Positions 8,361 to 16,746 of a stretch of 64,000 bases of DNA are shown one piece after another. The stretch's first letter is position 1. Each line of letters starts with the position of its first letter. The notes beneath the pieces are model-generated. The model ran no database searches. It saw only the letters and a list, made by a program, of their open reading frames with translations, and was not told the origin of the DNA. A program made the position numbers and the translations under genes. Source of the DNA: Streptomyces sp. QL37 (GTDB lineage Bacteria; Actinomycetota; Actinomycetes; Streptomycetales; Streptomycetaceae); the NCBI RefSeq assembly GCF_002941025.1, contig NZ_PTJS01000001.1:5275472-5339471 (forward strand), given 5' to 3'.

Positions 8361-9245
8361 GTGCCGACCGCAATAGCAGTGACCAGTGCTGATCTCGTGC
8401 TACCGCCGACCGATCAGCAGACACCCACAGCGGCGCTGCTCCAGGCACCCGAAGCCCAGACCCTCGATCTCGCGATCGGTGACATGCACCTGCTCCTGGA
8501 GCAGCACGGTTATGTGATCGCCGTCTATCCCGCCGGCATCAGCCCCGCACATGAACGCAGACTGCACGCGATCCGCTCGGTCCTGGAGAGCGACCGCATC
8601 GCCCTGCTCAGGACGGACCTGCCACCGCTCGGCGTGGCCGTACTGGTGCGCCAGCTCCGCCAGCTCTCCATCTGCGATTTCAGTCCGGGTGTGGTGGCCT
8701 CGGCGGCCCGGCTGCTCGCCCACTACATCCACGCCGGAGCCCTGCTGAACTCGGTGGCCAGACTCGACAGGGTCCCCGTCAGCCTCAAGACCCACGCCAA
8801 GTCCTGGCTGCCGGGATCCCAGTTCGCCGTGCTCGCCGGCCCCAGCCCCCAGCTGGTCAGGATCGGCCCGACGGCCGAACCGCCGGCCGGGCCGCCGTAC
8901 ACCACACAACTGATCGTCGCCAAAGGCCAGTTGACATCGGAATGGGTCCAGCAGACCCTCGCACCGGCATGGGGGGTCCAGGCCATTCAGGAGTGTGCGC
9001 TGCCTTCCGGATCGCCGCGCTGGTGGGGCACCGGGAAGCTGGTGGAATTCGCCTCCTTCCTTCCGGACATCTCCGTGATCTACCAGCTCGTTTCCTCCGT
9101 ACGCCGGGAAAGCTGCCACTGGTGCGGAATGGAGCTCATCGGCGACCGCTGCGGGTTCTGTTCCTCCCCGCTGGCACCGCCGGAGAACCGAATGCACTCC
9201 CCGGGTGTCCTGAGCCTTGGCGCGGCCGCGCCACCGAGCACCTAG
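8361..9245 (+). CDS. Unknown zinc-ribbon protein at head of Tad operon
   Basis: A 294-residue protein of unknown function starting the pilus operon (GTG 8361, GGGGAAGAG upstream). No signal peptide or membrane segment is evident, so it is probably cytoplasmic. The middle reads like an alpha/beta domain; the C-terminus carries CHWCGMELIGDRCGFC (about residues 252-267), two CxxC knuckles expected to bind zinc. RLHAIRSVLESDRIALLRTD and LPPLGVAVLVRQLRQL are internal amphipathic stretches. It is 84 bases ahead of cpaB in the same direction, so a role in pilus assembly or control is a context-based guess; the fold could be checked by structure prediction. Confidence 0.75.
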   Translation: MPTAIAVTSADLVLPPTDQQTPTAALLQAPEAQTLDLAIGDMHLLLEQHGYVIAVYPAGISPAHERRLHAIRSVLESDRIALLRTDLPPLGVAVLVRQLRQLSICDFSPGVVASAARLLAHYIHAGALLNSVARLDRVPVSLKTHAKSWLPGSQFAVLAGPSPQLVRIGPTAEPPAGPPYTTQLIVAKGQLTSEWVQQTLAPAWGVQAIQECALPSGSPRWWGTGKLVEFASFLPDISVIYQLVSSVRRESCHWCGMELIGDRCGFCSSPLAPPENRMHSPGVLSLGAAAPPST

Positions 9246-9329
9246 CGTGCCCGGGGCTCTCCGCAGACACCGCGCATCCCTTTCCGTCCGCTGCTCCACG
9301 CATCCGAATCGAACGAGGTTGTCCGGCCC

Positions 9330-10034
9330 ATGAACTCCCGCCAGCGCCGCGGCGTGATACTCCTGCTCCTGTCGGTCCTGTGCGCCTTCGGCGCCTTCGC
9401 CGGGGTGCTCTCGGTGATCAGCGACGTCAACTCCAAGGTCGGGCCCGAGGTCGACGCCTACCGGCTCAAGAGCGACGTGGCCCCGTACACGGCTCTCTCC
9501 GCCGGGCAGTTCGAGAAGGTCTCCATGCCCAAACGCTGGCTGTCGGACAACGCCGTCACGGATATCGCCGAGGTCGACGGCAAGATCGCCGTCACCGAGC
9601 TGCAGGAGGGTTCCCTGATGCAGTCCGACATGATGGTGAGGAGCCCGGAGCTGAGGCCGGGCGAGCAGGAGATCGCCATCATGATCGACGCCGCGACGGG
9701 TGTCGCGGGCAAGATCCGGCCGAACGACAAGGTGAACATCTACGCCACGTTCGCCGGCGAGCAGGACGGCGAGGTCTCCCAGTCCAAGGTCATCGTCTCC
9801 AACGCCAAGGTCCTCGACGTCGGCGAACTGACCGCCCTCGAGCCGAAGAAGGACGACAGGAACCAGGCGACCGAGGCCGTGCCGATCACCTTCGCGCTCA
9901 ACACCCTGGACACCCAGCGCGTCGCGTACGCGGAGTCCTTCGCCCAGCACGTGCGTCTCGCACTGATCGCCCCCGGCAGCGACGGCACCATCCGCCCGGG
10001 CGACCGGACCTACACGCTCGACAAGGACAAGTGA
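9330..10034 (+). CDS. cpaB: Flp pilus assembly protein CpaB/RcpC (SAF domain)
   Basis: A 234-residue membrane-anchored CpaB/RcpC-like protein. A single N-terminal helix (about residues 8-30) is followed by an extracytoplasmic SAF-type domain recognisable from VAPYTALSAGQFEKVSMPKR and GKIAVTELQEGSLMQSDMM, then an RcpC-like portion (LRPGEQEIAIMIDAATGVAG and KIRPNDKVNIYATF). In Gram-negative bacteria RcpC sits in the periplasm with the secretin; there is no secretin here, so it is more likely a cell-wall-side stabiliser of the assembly machine. It is followed 7 bases later by tadZ. Confidence 0.85.
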   Translation: MNSRQRRGVILLLLSVLCAFGAFAGVLSVISDVNSKVGPEVDAYRLKSDVAPYTALSAGQFEKVSMPKRWLSDNAVTDIAEVDGKIAVTELQEGSLMQSDMMVRSPELRPGEQEIAIMIDAATGVAGKIRPNDKVNIYATFAGEQDGEVSQSKVIVSNAKVLDVGELTALEPKKDDRNQATEAVPITFALNTLDTQRVAYAESFAQHVRLALIAPGSDGTIRPGDRTYTLDKDK

Positions 10035-10041
10035 GGATCGG

Positions 10042-11316
10042 ATGACCACCAGAATCCTCCCGACGGTCGGCGACCCCGACGCCGCCAGGTCCGTCACCAC
10101 CCTGCTCAGCCAGCTCCCCGACGCGGAGCCGGCCGCTCCGGTCGGCGACTCGACGCAGCTCATCGACACCCTCGCCCGCCTCGCCGGCGAGGCCTTGGAG
10201 GAACTGCCCGAGGTCGTGCTGGTCCATGAGGGGATCGGCCCGGTGCCCGCCCTGGAGCTGATCCGGGAGGTCTCCCTGCGCTTCCCCGCCGTAGGGGTCG
10301 TGCTCATCACCGCCGACGCGAGCCCCGGGCTCTTCGCCGCGGCCATGGACGCGGGAGCACGGGGCCTGGTCACCCTCCCCCTGAGCTACGAGGAGCTCGC
10401 CAACCGGGTGCAGGCCGCCGCGCAGTGGTCCACGGGCGTGCGACGCCACCTCGGCGCGGGCGGCGATGTGTTCACCGGCCCCGGCGGCACGGTCGTCACG
10501 GTCACCGGGGCCAAGGGCGGGGTCGGGACGACCCTCACCGCCGTACAGCTGGCCCTGGCCGCGCAGGCCTCCGGGCACACGGCCGCGCTCGTCGACCTGG
10601 ACCTCCAGACCGGTGACATCGCCGCCTACCTCGACGTCCAGTTCCGGCGTTCCGTCGTCGACCTCGCGGCCATCGCCGACATATCACCGCGCGTCCTCTC
10701 CGACGCCGTCTTCTCCCACACCACCGGGCTGGCGCTGCTGCTCGCACCGGGGGAGGGCGAACGCGGCGAAGAGGTCAGCGACCGGTCCGCCCGCCAGATC
10801 GTCAGCGCGCTGCGCTCGCGCTACGAGATCGTCGTCATCGACTGCGGAAGCCAGATGAACGGGGCCAACGCCGCGGCGGTCGAGATGGCGGACACCGCCG
10901 TACTGGTGACGACACCCGACGTCGTCGCCGTGCGGGGCGCCAAGCGCATCGTGCGGATGTGGGACCGGCTCCAGGTCCGCAAGGCCGAGGAGACGGTGAT
11001 CCTCGTCAACCGCTTCAACCGCAACACGGAGATCCAGCCCGCCCTGATCCAGCGGATCACCGGGACCCGGATGGCGGGCACGGCGGTCCCCGCGAACTTC
11101 AAGGAGCTCCAGGGCGCCGTGGATTCGGGCCGGATGCACGAGCTGGACCCACGCTCCACCGTGAAACAGGCCCTCTGGGCCCTGGCGGGAGAGCTCGGAC
11201 TCGTGAAGCCTTCGCAGGGAGCGGAGTCGCGCGGCGGCATGCTGCGCGGCGACAGGGGCTCGATCGGGGGCCGCAAGCGCAAGGGCGGCACGACCAGCGG
11301 GGGAGGCCGACAGTGA
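10042..11316 (+). CDS. tadZ: Pilus localisation ATPase TadZ/CpaE
   Basis: A 424-residue TadZ/CpaE-like protein with an N-terminal receiver-like domain (about residues 1-135, degenerate, no clear phosphoacceptor pocket) and a ParA/MinD-type ATPase domain. The P-loop is GAKGGVGTTLTAVQLA (about 155-170), a deviant Walker A as seen in the CpaE group. The switch region reads LVDLDLQTGDIAAYLD, and Walker B-like YEIVVIDCGSQ is near residue 270. TadZ proteins position the pilus machine at the cell surface or pole. The C-terminal tail is Gly/Arg/Lys-rich. The stop overlaps the following TadE start (GTGA). Confidence 0.9.
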   Translation: MTTRILPTVGDPDAARSVTTLLSQLPDAEPAAPVGDSTQLIDTLARLAGEALEELPEVVLVHEGIGPVPALELIREVSLRFPAVGVVLITADASPGLFAAAMDAGARGLVTLPLSYEELANRVQAAAQWSTGVRRHLGAGGDVFTGPGGTVVTVTGAKGGVGTTLTAVQLALAAQASGHTAALVDLDLQTGDIAAYLDVQFRRSVVDLAAIADISPRVLSDAVFSHTTGLALLLAPGEGERGEEVSDRSARQIVSALRSRYEIVVIDCGSQMNGANAAAVEMADTAVLVTTPDVVAVRGAKRIVRMWDRLQVRKAEETVILVNRFNRNTEIQPALIQRITGTRMAGTAVPANFKELQGAVDSGRMHELDPRSTVKQALWALAGELGLVKPSQGAESRGGMLRGDRGSIGGRKRKGGTTSGGGRQ

Positions 11317-11723
11317 CGAGCGACGCGGGAGAGCCGGGCCGGATACGGACATGGCTGAGACGCGACCGCGGGCAGCTGAGCGTCGAGTTCACCGGGATGG
11401 TGCCCATCATCCTGGTGACCCTGGTGCTGCTCTGGCAGGCGGTCCTGGTGGGCTACACGTTCACGCTGGCGAGCGGAGCGGCGGACGAGGGCGTACGCAA
11501 GGCGGTCGCGGCGGGGGCCTGGGACATGCGGAGCAGGTGCCAGGACGCCGTGAACGAACGGCTCCCCGGCGCCTGGGAGGGCTCCGCGGACGTCAGCTGC
11601 GAGCCCGGAAGCGACATGGTCAAGGCCACCGTCAGGCTGGAAACACCCGTGCTGTTCCCCGGATTCGCCAGCCTCCCCATCCCCGTCACGGCGACGGCCG
11701 GCGCGGCCGCGGAAGGGAACTGA
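11313..11723 (+). CDS. TadE-like minor pseudopilin (first copy)
   Basis: A 136-residue TadE-family protein. The prepilin-type motif is RDRGQLSVEFTG followed by a hydrophobic helix (about residues 20-48), matching the G-x3-E(F/Y) pattern cleaved by the Tad prepilin peptidase. Two cysteines (SRCQDAV, VSCEPG) could form a disulphide outside. Start GTG 11313 overlaps the tadZ stop, and GGGGGAGG lies six bases upstream. Minor pseudopilins of this kind prime or cap Flp pili. Confidence 0.85.
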   Translation: MTSDAGEPGRIRTWLRRDRGQLSVEFTGMVPIILVTLVLLWQAVLVGYTFTLASGAADEGVRKAVAAGAWDMRSRCQDAVNERLPGAWEGSADVSCEPGSDMVKATVRLETPVLFPGFASLPIPVTATAGAAAEGN

Positions 11724-11729
11724 CACGTC

Positions 11730-12125
11730 ATGGCACCCGTACGCATCCTCCGCGCGGCCGGACGGAGAACGGCCAGCGGCAGGGACCGCGGCTCGACCGC
11801 CGTCGAGTACCTCGGCTTCCTCCCCGTCCTCATCCTCATCGGCCTCGCAGGCATCCAGCTCGGCCTGATCGCCTACACCGCCCAGCAGGCGGGCACCGCG
11901 GCCAGGGCCGCCGCTCGTACCGCCGCGCAGGAGGACGTGTCCGGTTCCTACGCGCAGGTCGGAAGGGCCTCCATGACCGGCTGGGTCGCCGAGCGGTCCC
12001 GGATCTCGCCGCCCGCCGGGGGCGACGCGGTCACGGTCACGGTCACCGTCAAGATCCCGGACATCCTGCTCGGCCTGCTCGGTGACCGGACCGTCGAGAA
12101 GTCCGCCACCATGCCCCGCGACTAG
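11730..12125 (+). CDS. TadE-like minor pseudopilin (second copy)
   Basis: A 131-residue TadE-family protein starting 7 bases after the first one. The class III prepilin motif RDRGSTAVEYLGF leads into a hydrophobic helix, then TAQQAGTAARAAARTAAQ as expected for the N-terminal pilin helix. It closely resembles the Flp pilin motif at 18084 (GAVEYLG) and those in the fusion proteins at 30103 and 33709. Probably a minor pilin subunit on the pilus. Confidence 0.88.
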   Translation: MAPVRILRAAGRRTASGRDRGSTAVEYLGFLPVLILIGLAGIQLGLIAYTAQQAGTAARAAARTAAQEDVSGSYAQVGRASMTGWVAERSRISPPAGGDAVTVTVTVKIPDILLGLLGDRTVEKSATMPRD

Positions 12126-12155
12126 GCACCCCATCCCATCCGAGGAGAACCACCC

Positions 12156-13493
12156 ATGAGCCTGCGGGCACGCATCACCGCCCCCGAGGAGCGCGGAGGG
12201 GGACGGGAGGACGGCCACCTGGTCGCGACGTACCGCGCGAAGCTCCTCGAGGAGATCGACCTCGCGGAGATGTCCTCGCTGGCCACGGCGGACCGCCGCG
12301 CCCGGCTCGAACGCGTGCTGGGCCACATCATCAGCCGCGAGGGCCCGGTCCTCTCCACCCTCGAACGCTCCCAGCTCATCCGGCGCGTCGTCGACGAGGC
12401 GCTCGGACTCGGAGTCCTCGAACCACTCCTGGAGGACGCCTCCATCACGGAGATCATGGTCAACGGACCCGACCAGATCTACGTCGAACGGGCGGGCAGG
12501 GTCGAGCAGCTCCCCCTGCGCTTCGCCAGCCACGAGCAGCTGATGCAGACCATCGAGCGCATCGTCTCCACCGTCAACAGGCGCGTGGACGAGGCCAATC
12601 CGATGGTCGACGCCCGCCTCCCCAGCGGCGAGCGCGTCAACGTCATCATCCCGCCGCTCTCGCTGACCGGCGCGACGCTCACCATCCGGCGCTTCCCCCG
12701 GTCCTTCTCGCTCCAGGAGATGATCAGCTTCGGCTCGCTGGACCAGCAGATGCTGCTGCTGCTCGCCGGGCTCGTCCAGGCCAAGTTCAACGTGATCGTC
12801 TCCGGGGCCACGGGCACCGGGAAGACCACGCTGCTCAACGCGCTCTCCGGGCTCATCCCCGAGGGCGAGCGGATCGTCACCATCGAGGACTCCGCCGAAC
12901 TCCAGCTCCAGCAGAAACACGTCATCCGACTGGAGTCGCGTCCCCCGAACGTGGAGGGAAAGGGCCAGATCACCATCCGCGACCTGGTCCGCAACTCGCT
13001 GCGCATGCGCCCCGACCGGATCGTCGTCGGTGAGGTCCGAGGCGGCGAATCGCTCGACATGCTCCAGGCGATGTCGACCGGCCACGACGGCTCGCTGGCC
13101 ACGGTCCACGCCAACAGCGCCGAGGACGCGCTGATGCGGCTCCAGACCCTCGCGTCGATGTCCGAGATCAAGATCCCCTTCGAGGCCCTGCACGACCAGA
13201 TCAACAGCGCCGTGGACGTGATCGTCCAGCTGACCAGGCACGCCGACGGCAGCAGGAGGGTCACCGAGATCGCGGTGCTCGACTCGCACGGCCGCGACCC
13301 GTACAAGATCGTCACCGTCGCCCGGTTCGACGCCCGGCCGATGGACACCGACGGCCTGATCCACGGTGACTTCCAGGCCCTCCCGCTCCCGCGTCGTATC
13401 GCCGACCGGCTCTACATGGCCGGACAGCCGATCCCCCAGGCCTTCGGGGTCGCCCCCTCAGACGAATACCTCGCCACCCGAGAGGCCAGATAG
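12156..13493 (+). CDS. tadA: Tad secretion ATPase TadA/CpaF
   Basis: A 445-residue secretion ATPase that powers Flp pilus assembly at the inner face of the membrane. Walker A is SGATGTGKTTLLNAL (about residues 218-232), the ASP box region is RIVTIEDSAELQL, and Walker B/His-box lie in MRPDRIVVGEVRGGE and TGHDGSLATVHAN, all standard for the PilT/VirB11 superfamily. The N-terminal domain (1-130) contains the ITEIMVNGPDQIYVERAG element shared by CpaF. Start ATG with CGAGGAG eight bases upstream. Confidence 0.95.
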   Translation: MSLRARITAPEERGGGREDGHLVATYRAKLLEEIDLAEMSSLATADRRARLERVLGHIISREGPVLSTLERSQLIRRVVDEALGLGVLEPLLEDASITEIMVNGPDQIYVERAGRVEQLPLRFASHEQLMQTIERIVSTVNRRVDEANPMVDARLPSGERVNVIIPPLSLTGATLTIRRFPRSFSLQEMISFGSLDQQMLLLLAGLVQAKFNVIVSGATGTGKTTLLNALSGLIPEGERIVTIEDSAELQLQQKHVIRLESRPPNVEGKGQITIRDLVRNSLRMRPDRIVVGEVRGGESLDMLQAMSTGHDGSLATVHANSAEDALMRLQTLASMSEIKIPFEALHDQINSAVDVIVQLTRHADGSRRVTEIAVLDSHGRDPYKIVTVARFDARPMDTDGLIHGDFQALPLPRRIADRLYMAGQPIPQAFGVAPSDEYLATREAR

Positions 13494-13503
13494 GTACCCC
13501 GAC

Positions 13504-14439
13504 ATGGACAACCTCGCACCGCTCACCCTCGGCGTCACGCTGCTGTGCTGCGTACTCGGCGTCCTGGGCCTGCACGCCTACACCTCGGGCAAGGCCCAGC
13601 GCGAAGCCCTCGTCGACCGGCTCTCCTCGACCGGCCAGATCGACATGGGCCCGCAGCGCCGTTTCCGGGGCGTCGACCGCCGGCTGCGCCGTACGAAACT
13701 GGGCAAGAGGATCGAGCTGAAGCTCGCGGCCACCGGCCTCGACGTCACACCGGGCGAGTACTTCCTCTACGTCGTGGCCGGGGTGGTGGCCCTGTGGCTC
13801 ATCGCGGCCTCCGTCCTGGCCTCGTTCTTCGGACCGCTCGCCGGGCTCGCCGGGATCTGGGCCGCCAACACCTTCCTGAACTGGCACCGCACCAAGCGCA
13901 CCGAGGCCTTCATCGGCCAGCTGCCGGAGATCTCCAGGGTGCTGGCCAACGCCACCCAGGCCGGTCTCTCCCTGCGCACCTCCATCGCCATGGCAGCCGA
14001 TGAACTCGAAGCGCCCGCGGGCGATGAACTCCGCATCGTCGCCGACCAGCTGGCCGTGGGCCGCACGCTCGACGACGCGCTGGACGAGCTCGCCACCCGC
14101 CTGCCCTCCCGCGAACTGGTCGTCCTCGTCGCCACCCTGATCCTCTCCAACCGGGCCGGCGGCCAGGTCGTCTCCTCGCTGCGCAACCTCACCATCACCC
14201 TGGAGGAGCGCAAGGAGACCCGGCGCGAGGTCCGCACCCAGCTCTCGCAGATCAACGCCACCGCGTACGCCGTCCCCGCCATCGGCGTCGGCGCGATGCT
14301 CCTCGTCAACACGATGCTCCCGGGAGCACTCGACCGTATGACGGGGTCGTTCGCCGGCCAGGTCGCCGTCATCGTCTCGCTGGGCCTCTACACCGTCGGG
14401 TTCATCGCCATCCGCCGCATTTCCAAGATCGATATCTGA
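13504..14439 (+). CDS. tadB: Tad inner-membrane platform protein TadB
   Basis: A 311-residue platform protein with type II/IV secretion F domain. Two hydrophobic segments flank a basic region early (about 3-22 and 80-118); the F domain includes FIGQLPEISRVLANATQAGL and DDALDELATRLPSRELVVLVA; two further helices are at the C-terminus (about 255-307). With TadC it forms the membrane base driven by TadA. The ATG at 13504 lies 10 bases after the ATPase stop; the ribosome-binding site is weak, suggesting coupling. Confidence 0.92.
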   Translation: MDNLAPLTLGVTLLCCVLGVLGLHAYTSGKAQREALVDRLSSTGQIDMGPQRRFRGVDRRLRRTKLGKRIELKLAATGLDVTPGEYFLYVVAGVVALWLIAASVLASFFGPLAGLAGIWAANTFLNWHRTKRTEAFIGQLPEISRVLANATQAGLSLRTSIAMAADELEAPAGDELRIVADQLAVGRTLDDALDELATRLPSRELVVLVATLILSNRAGGQVVSSLRNLTITLEERKETRREVRTQLSQINATAYAVPAIGVGAMLLVNTMLPGALDRMTGSFAGQVAVIVSLGLYTVGFIAIRRISKIDI

Positions 14440-14452
14440 GGAGGGGACCGAC

Positions 14453-15340
14453 ATGGAACTACTGCTCGCTCTCGTCGTCGGCCTCAGTGTCTTCGGCGCC
14501 TTCAAGGGCGTACGGATGTACCGCGCCGAGGCCACCCTCCCCGGCGACCTCGCGCTCGCCCTTGAGGTGGGCTCGACCCGCACCACCGCGGTGGGCTCGG
14601 GCATCGACCGGCTCGGAATGCGCTGGGCCCCCCTCGTGCTCCGCCTCATGGGACCCAAGAAGGTCAACGACAAGCGCCGCAAGATCGACATGGCGGGCAA
14701 CCCCGGCGGGCTCACCATCGACCGCTACGCCGCCCGCCGCGCCGTCTACAGCATCCTCGGCGGCACCGCCGCCTTCGTCATGCTCACCAGCGGCCGGTTC
14801 TTCGTGGCGCTCCTCATGGTCGCCTTCGGCCTCTTCTGGGGCGAGGTCGGCATCTGGGCCGCCGTCCGCAAGCGCCGGGACGACATCGACCGCACGCTCC
14901 CCGACTTCCTGGACGTCCTCGCCGTCGTCGTCTCCGCCGGGCTCGGCTTCCGGCAGGCACTGGACCGGGTGTCGGACAAGTACAAGGGCCCGTGGGCCGA
15001 CGAACTGCGCATCACCCTGCGCCAGATGGACATGGGCGTCAGCCGCCGCCAGGCCTTCGACGAGCTGCGCAGACGCAACGACTCCGAACAGGTCGCCATG
15101 TTCGTCACCGCGCTCCAGCAGGGAGAGGAACTCGGCGCGCCCATCGTCGACACCCTCATCGCCATCGCCAACGACATGCGCCGCACCGACGCGCAGAACG
15201 CCCGGCGGAAGGCGGCCAAGGCGGTCCCCAGGGCCACCCTGATGGTGACCACGTTCATGATCCCCGCGACCGTGATCCTCATGGGCGCCGCCATGCTCCT
15301 CGGATCCGGCACCAGCTTCGGATCCCTGACGGGGGAGTGA
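14453..15340 (+). CDS. tadC: Tad inner-membrane platform protein TadC
   Basis: A 295-residue second platform protein, paralogous to TadB. It has a membrane helix at the N-terminus (about 1-18), a pair at about 95-135, an F domain containing TLPDFLDVLAVVVSAGLGFRQAL and MGVSRRQAFDELRRRND, and a C-terminal helix (MVTTFMIPATVILMGAAMLL). A strong GAGGAGG precedes the ATG. It is immediately followed by the sensor kinase gene, tying the signalling pair to the pilus operon. Confidence 0.92.
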   Translation: MELLLALVVGLSVFGAFKGVRMYRAEATLPGDLALALEVGSTRTTAVGSGIDRLGMRWAPLVLRLMGPKKVNDKRRKIDMAGNPGGLTIDRYAARRAVYSILGGTAAFVMLTSGRFFVALLMVAFGLFWGEVGIWAAVRKRRDDIDRTLPDFLDVLAVVVSAGLGFRQALDRVSDKYKGPWADELRITLRQMDMGVSRRQAFDELRRRNDSEQVAMFVTALQQGEELGAPIVDTLIAIANDMRRTDAQNARRKAAKAVPRATLMVTTFMIPATVILMGAAMLLGSGTSFGSLTGE

Positions 15341-15351
15341 GCGACGGGCCG

Positions 15352-16686
15352 ATGACGATCTCCCTGCAGCCGGGACCGGAGTCCGCGGACCCCCGCCACA
15401 CCCTGTCCACCCCGGTGGGCCCCGCACCCACGGTCTCCATCCAGGTCAACGCCCTCCAGGCGCTGGCCCGCCAGGTGTTCCTCTTCCGGCTCGCCATGAT
15501 CGCCATCGGCACACCCCAGGCGATCGACAACAGCGCCCCCGGACTCGCCGGCTGGCTCGTGGGATCGGCCGTCCTGGTGACCTTCGTCGGCTCGTACGCC
15601 CTCTACCGCGACTGGGAACGCTTCGGACCGCTCCTCGTGCGCCACCCGCTGCTCCTCGGGGTGGACACGGTCTTCGGCGCGCTGCTCCTGTTCACCGCCA
15701 CCCCCGGGTCGACCCTCGGCTACGCGGTCGTCTGCACCCCGCTCCTCGCCGGACTGCTCTACGGCTGGCGCGTCGCCGGTATCTTCGCCGTCGTACAGAG
15801 CCTGATCCTGGCCGCCGCCTACAGCGTCGACGACCGACCCCAGTCGAGCCTGGCCGACGTGCTCCTCCTCCCCGGCTTCTGCGTCCTCGCCGGAGCGGTC
15901 GGCGTCGCCCTGCGCAATCTGATGCTCCGCGTCGGCGCGGCCAGCCAGGCACTGACCGAGACCCGGGCCCGCCTCGCCGTCAGCGTGGCCGTCGAGGACG
16001 AGCGCGCCCGGCTCGCACGGGAGATGCACGACTCCGTCGCCAAGACCCTGCACGGCCTCGCCCTGGCGGCCGACGGACTCGCCCGCACCTCCGACCGGAT
16101 GGACCCGCTCACCGTCCGGCACCAGGCGGAACTGGTGGCCAGATCCGCCCGCCGGGCCGCCGCCGAATCCCGCGAACTCCTCTCCGACCTGCGGCGCCAG
16201 TCCGGTCTCGACGGCGGCGTCGACCTCGTCGCGGAACTCCGCTCCAGAGCCGAGGACTTCACCCGGCGCCACGGGATGAACACCGTGTTCCGCACCCTCG
16301 GCGACACACCCGTACCCCTCGTTCCGCAGGTCGTCGCCCGGCAGCTGCTCACCGTCGCCTCCGAAGCGATGGAGAACGCCAACCGGCACGCCCACCCCAC
16401 GTACCTCGTCGTCCTCGCCGGCATCAAGGGCGACGTCCTGCGCGTCAGCGTCTACGACGACGGCCAGGGCCTGCCCACCGGCACCACACTCGACGACCTG
16501 AGGCGGGCCGGCCACTTCGGGCTCGTCGGCATGGTCGAACGCGCAGCCTCCATCGGCGCGCGCATCCGCATCGGCAAGGGACGGGCGGCCAAGGGCACGG
16601 AGGTCCGCGTGGAACTCCCGACGGCCGCCCTCACCCCGGCAGGGGCGACCGACCCGGCAGCCCGGGTCCCCGCTCCGAACCCGTAG
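15352..16686 (+). CDS. Sensor histidine kinase in Tad operon
   Basis: A NarL-type sensor kinase of about 444 residues. Four to six hydrophobic helices (about residues 35-190) form a membrane sensor without a large extracellular loop, then a HisKA_3 dimerisation helix with ARLAREMHDSVAKTLHG (phospho-acceptor His) and an HATPase domain with N box MENANRHAHP, G1 YDDGQGL and G2 GHFGLVGMVERA. ATG 15352 and in-frame GTG 15337 (overlapping the tadC stop) are both possible starts. It pairs with the regulator at 16747. The stimulus is unknown; the multi-helix membrane domain suggests envelope sensing. Confidence 0.88.
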   Translation: MTISLQPGPESADPRHTLSTPVGPAPTVSIQVNALQALARQVFLFRLAMIAIGTPQAIDNSAPGLAGWLVGSAVLVTFVGSYALYRDWERFGPLLVRHPLLLGVDTVFGALLLFTATPGSTLGYAVVCTPLLAGLLYGWRVAGIFAVVQSLILAAAYSVDDRPQSSLADVLLLPGFCVLAGAVGVALRNLMLRVGAASQALTETRARLAVSVAVEDERARLAREMHDSVAKTLHGLALAADGLARTSDRMDPLTVRHQAELVARSARRAAAESRELLSDLRRQSGLDGGVDLVAELRSRAEDFTRRHGMNTVFRTLGDTPVPLVPQVVARQLLTVASEAMENANRHAHPTYLVVLAGIKGDVLRVSVYDDGQGLPTGTTLDDLRRAGHFGLVGMVERAASIGARIRIGKGRAAKGTEVRVELPTAALTPAGATDPAARVPAPNP

Positions 16687-16746
16687 CCACCGCTCGCTCG
16701 CTCCCTTGCACCTTCGTCCCCACAACACCCGAGAGGAGGTCGCAGA

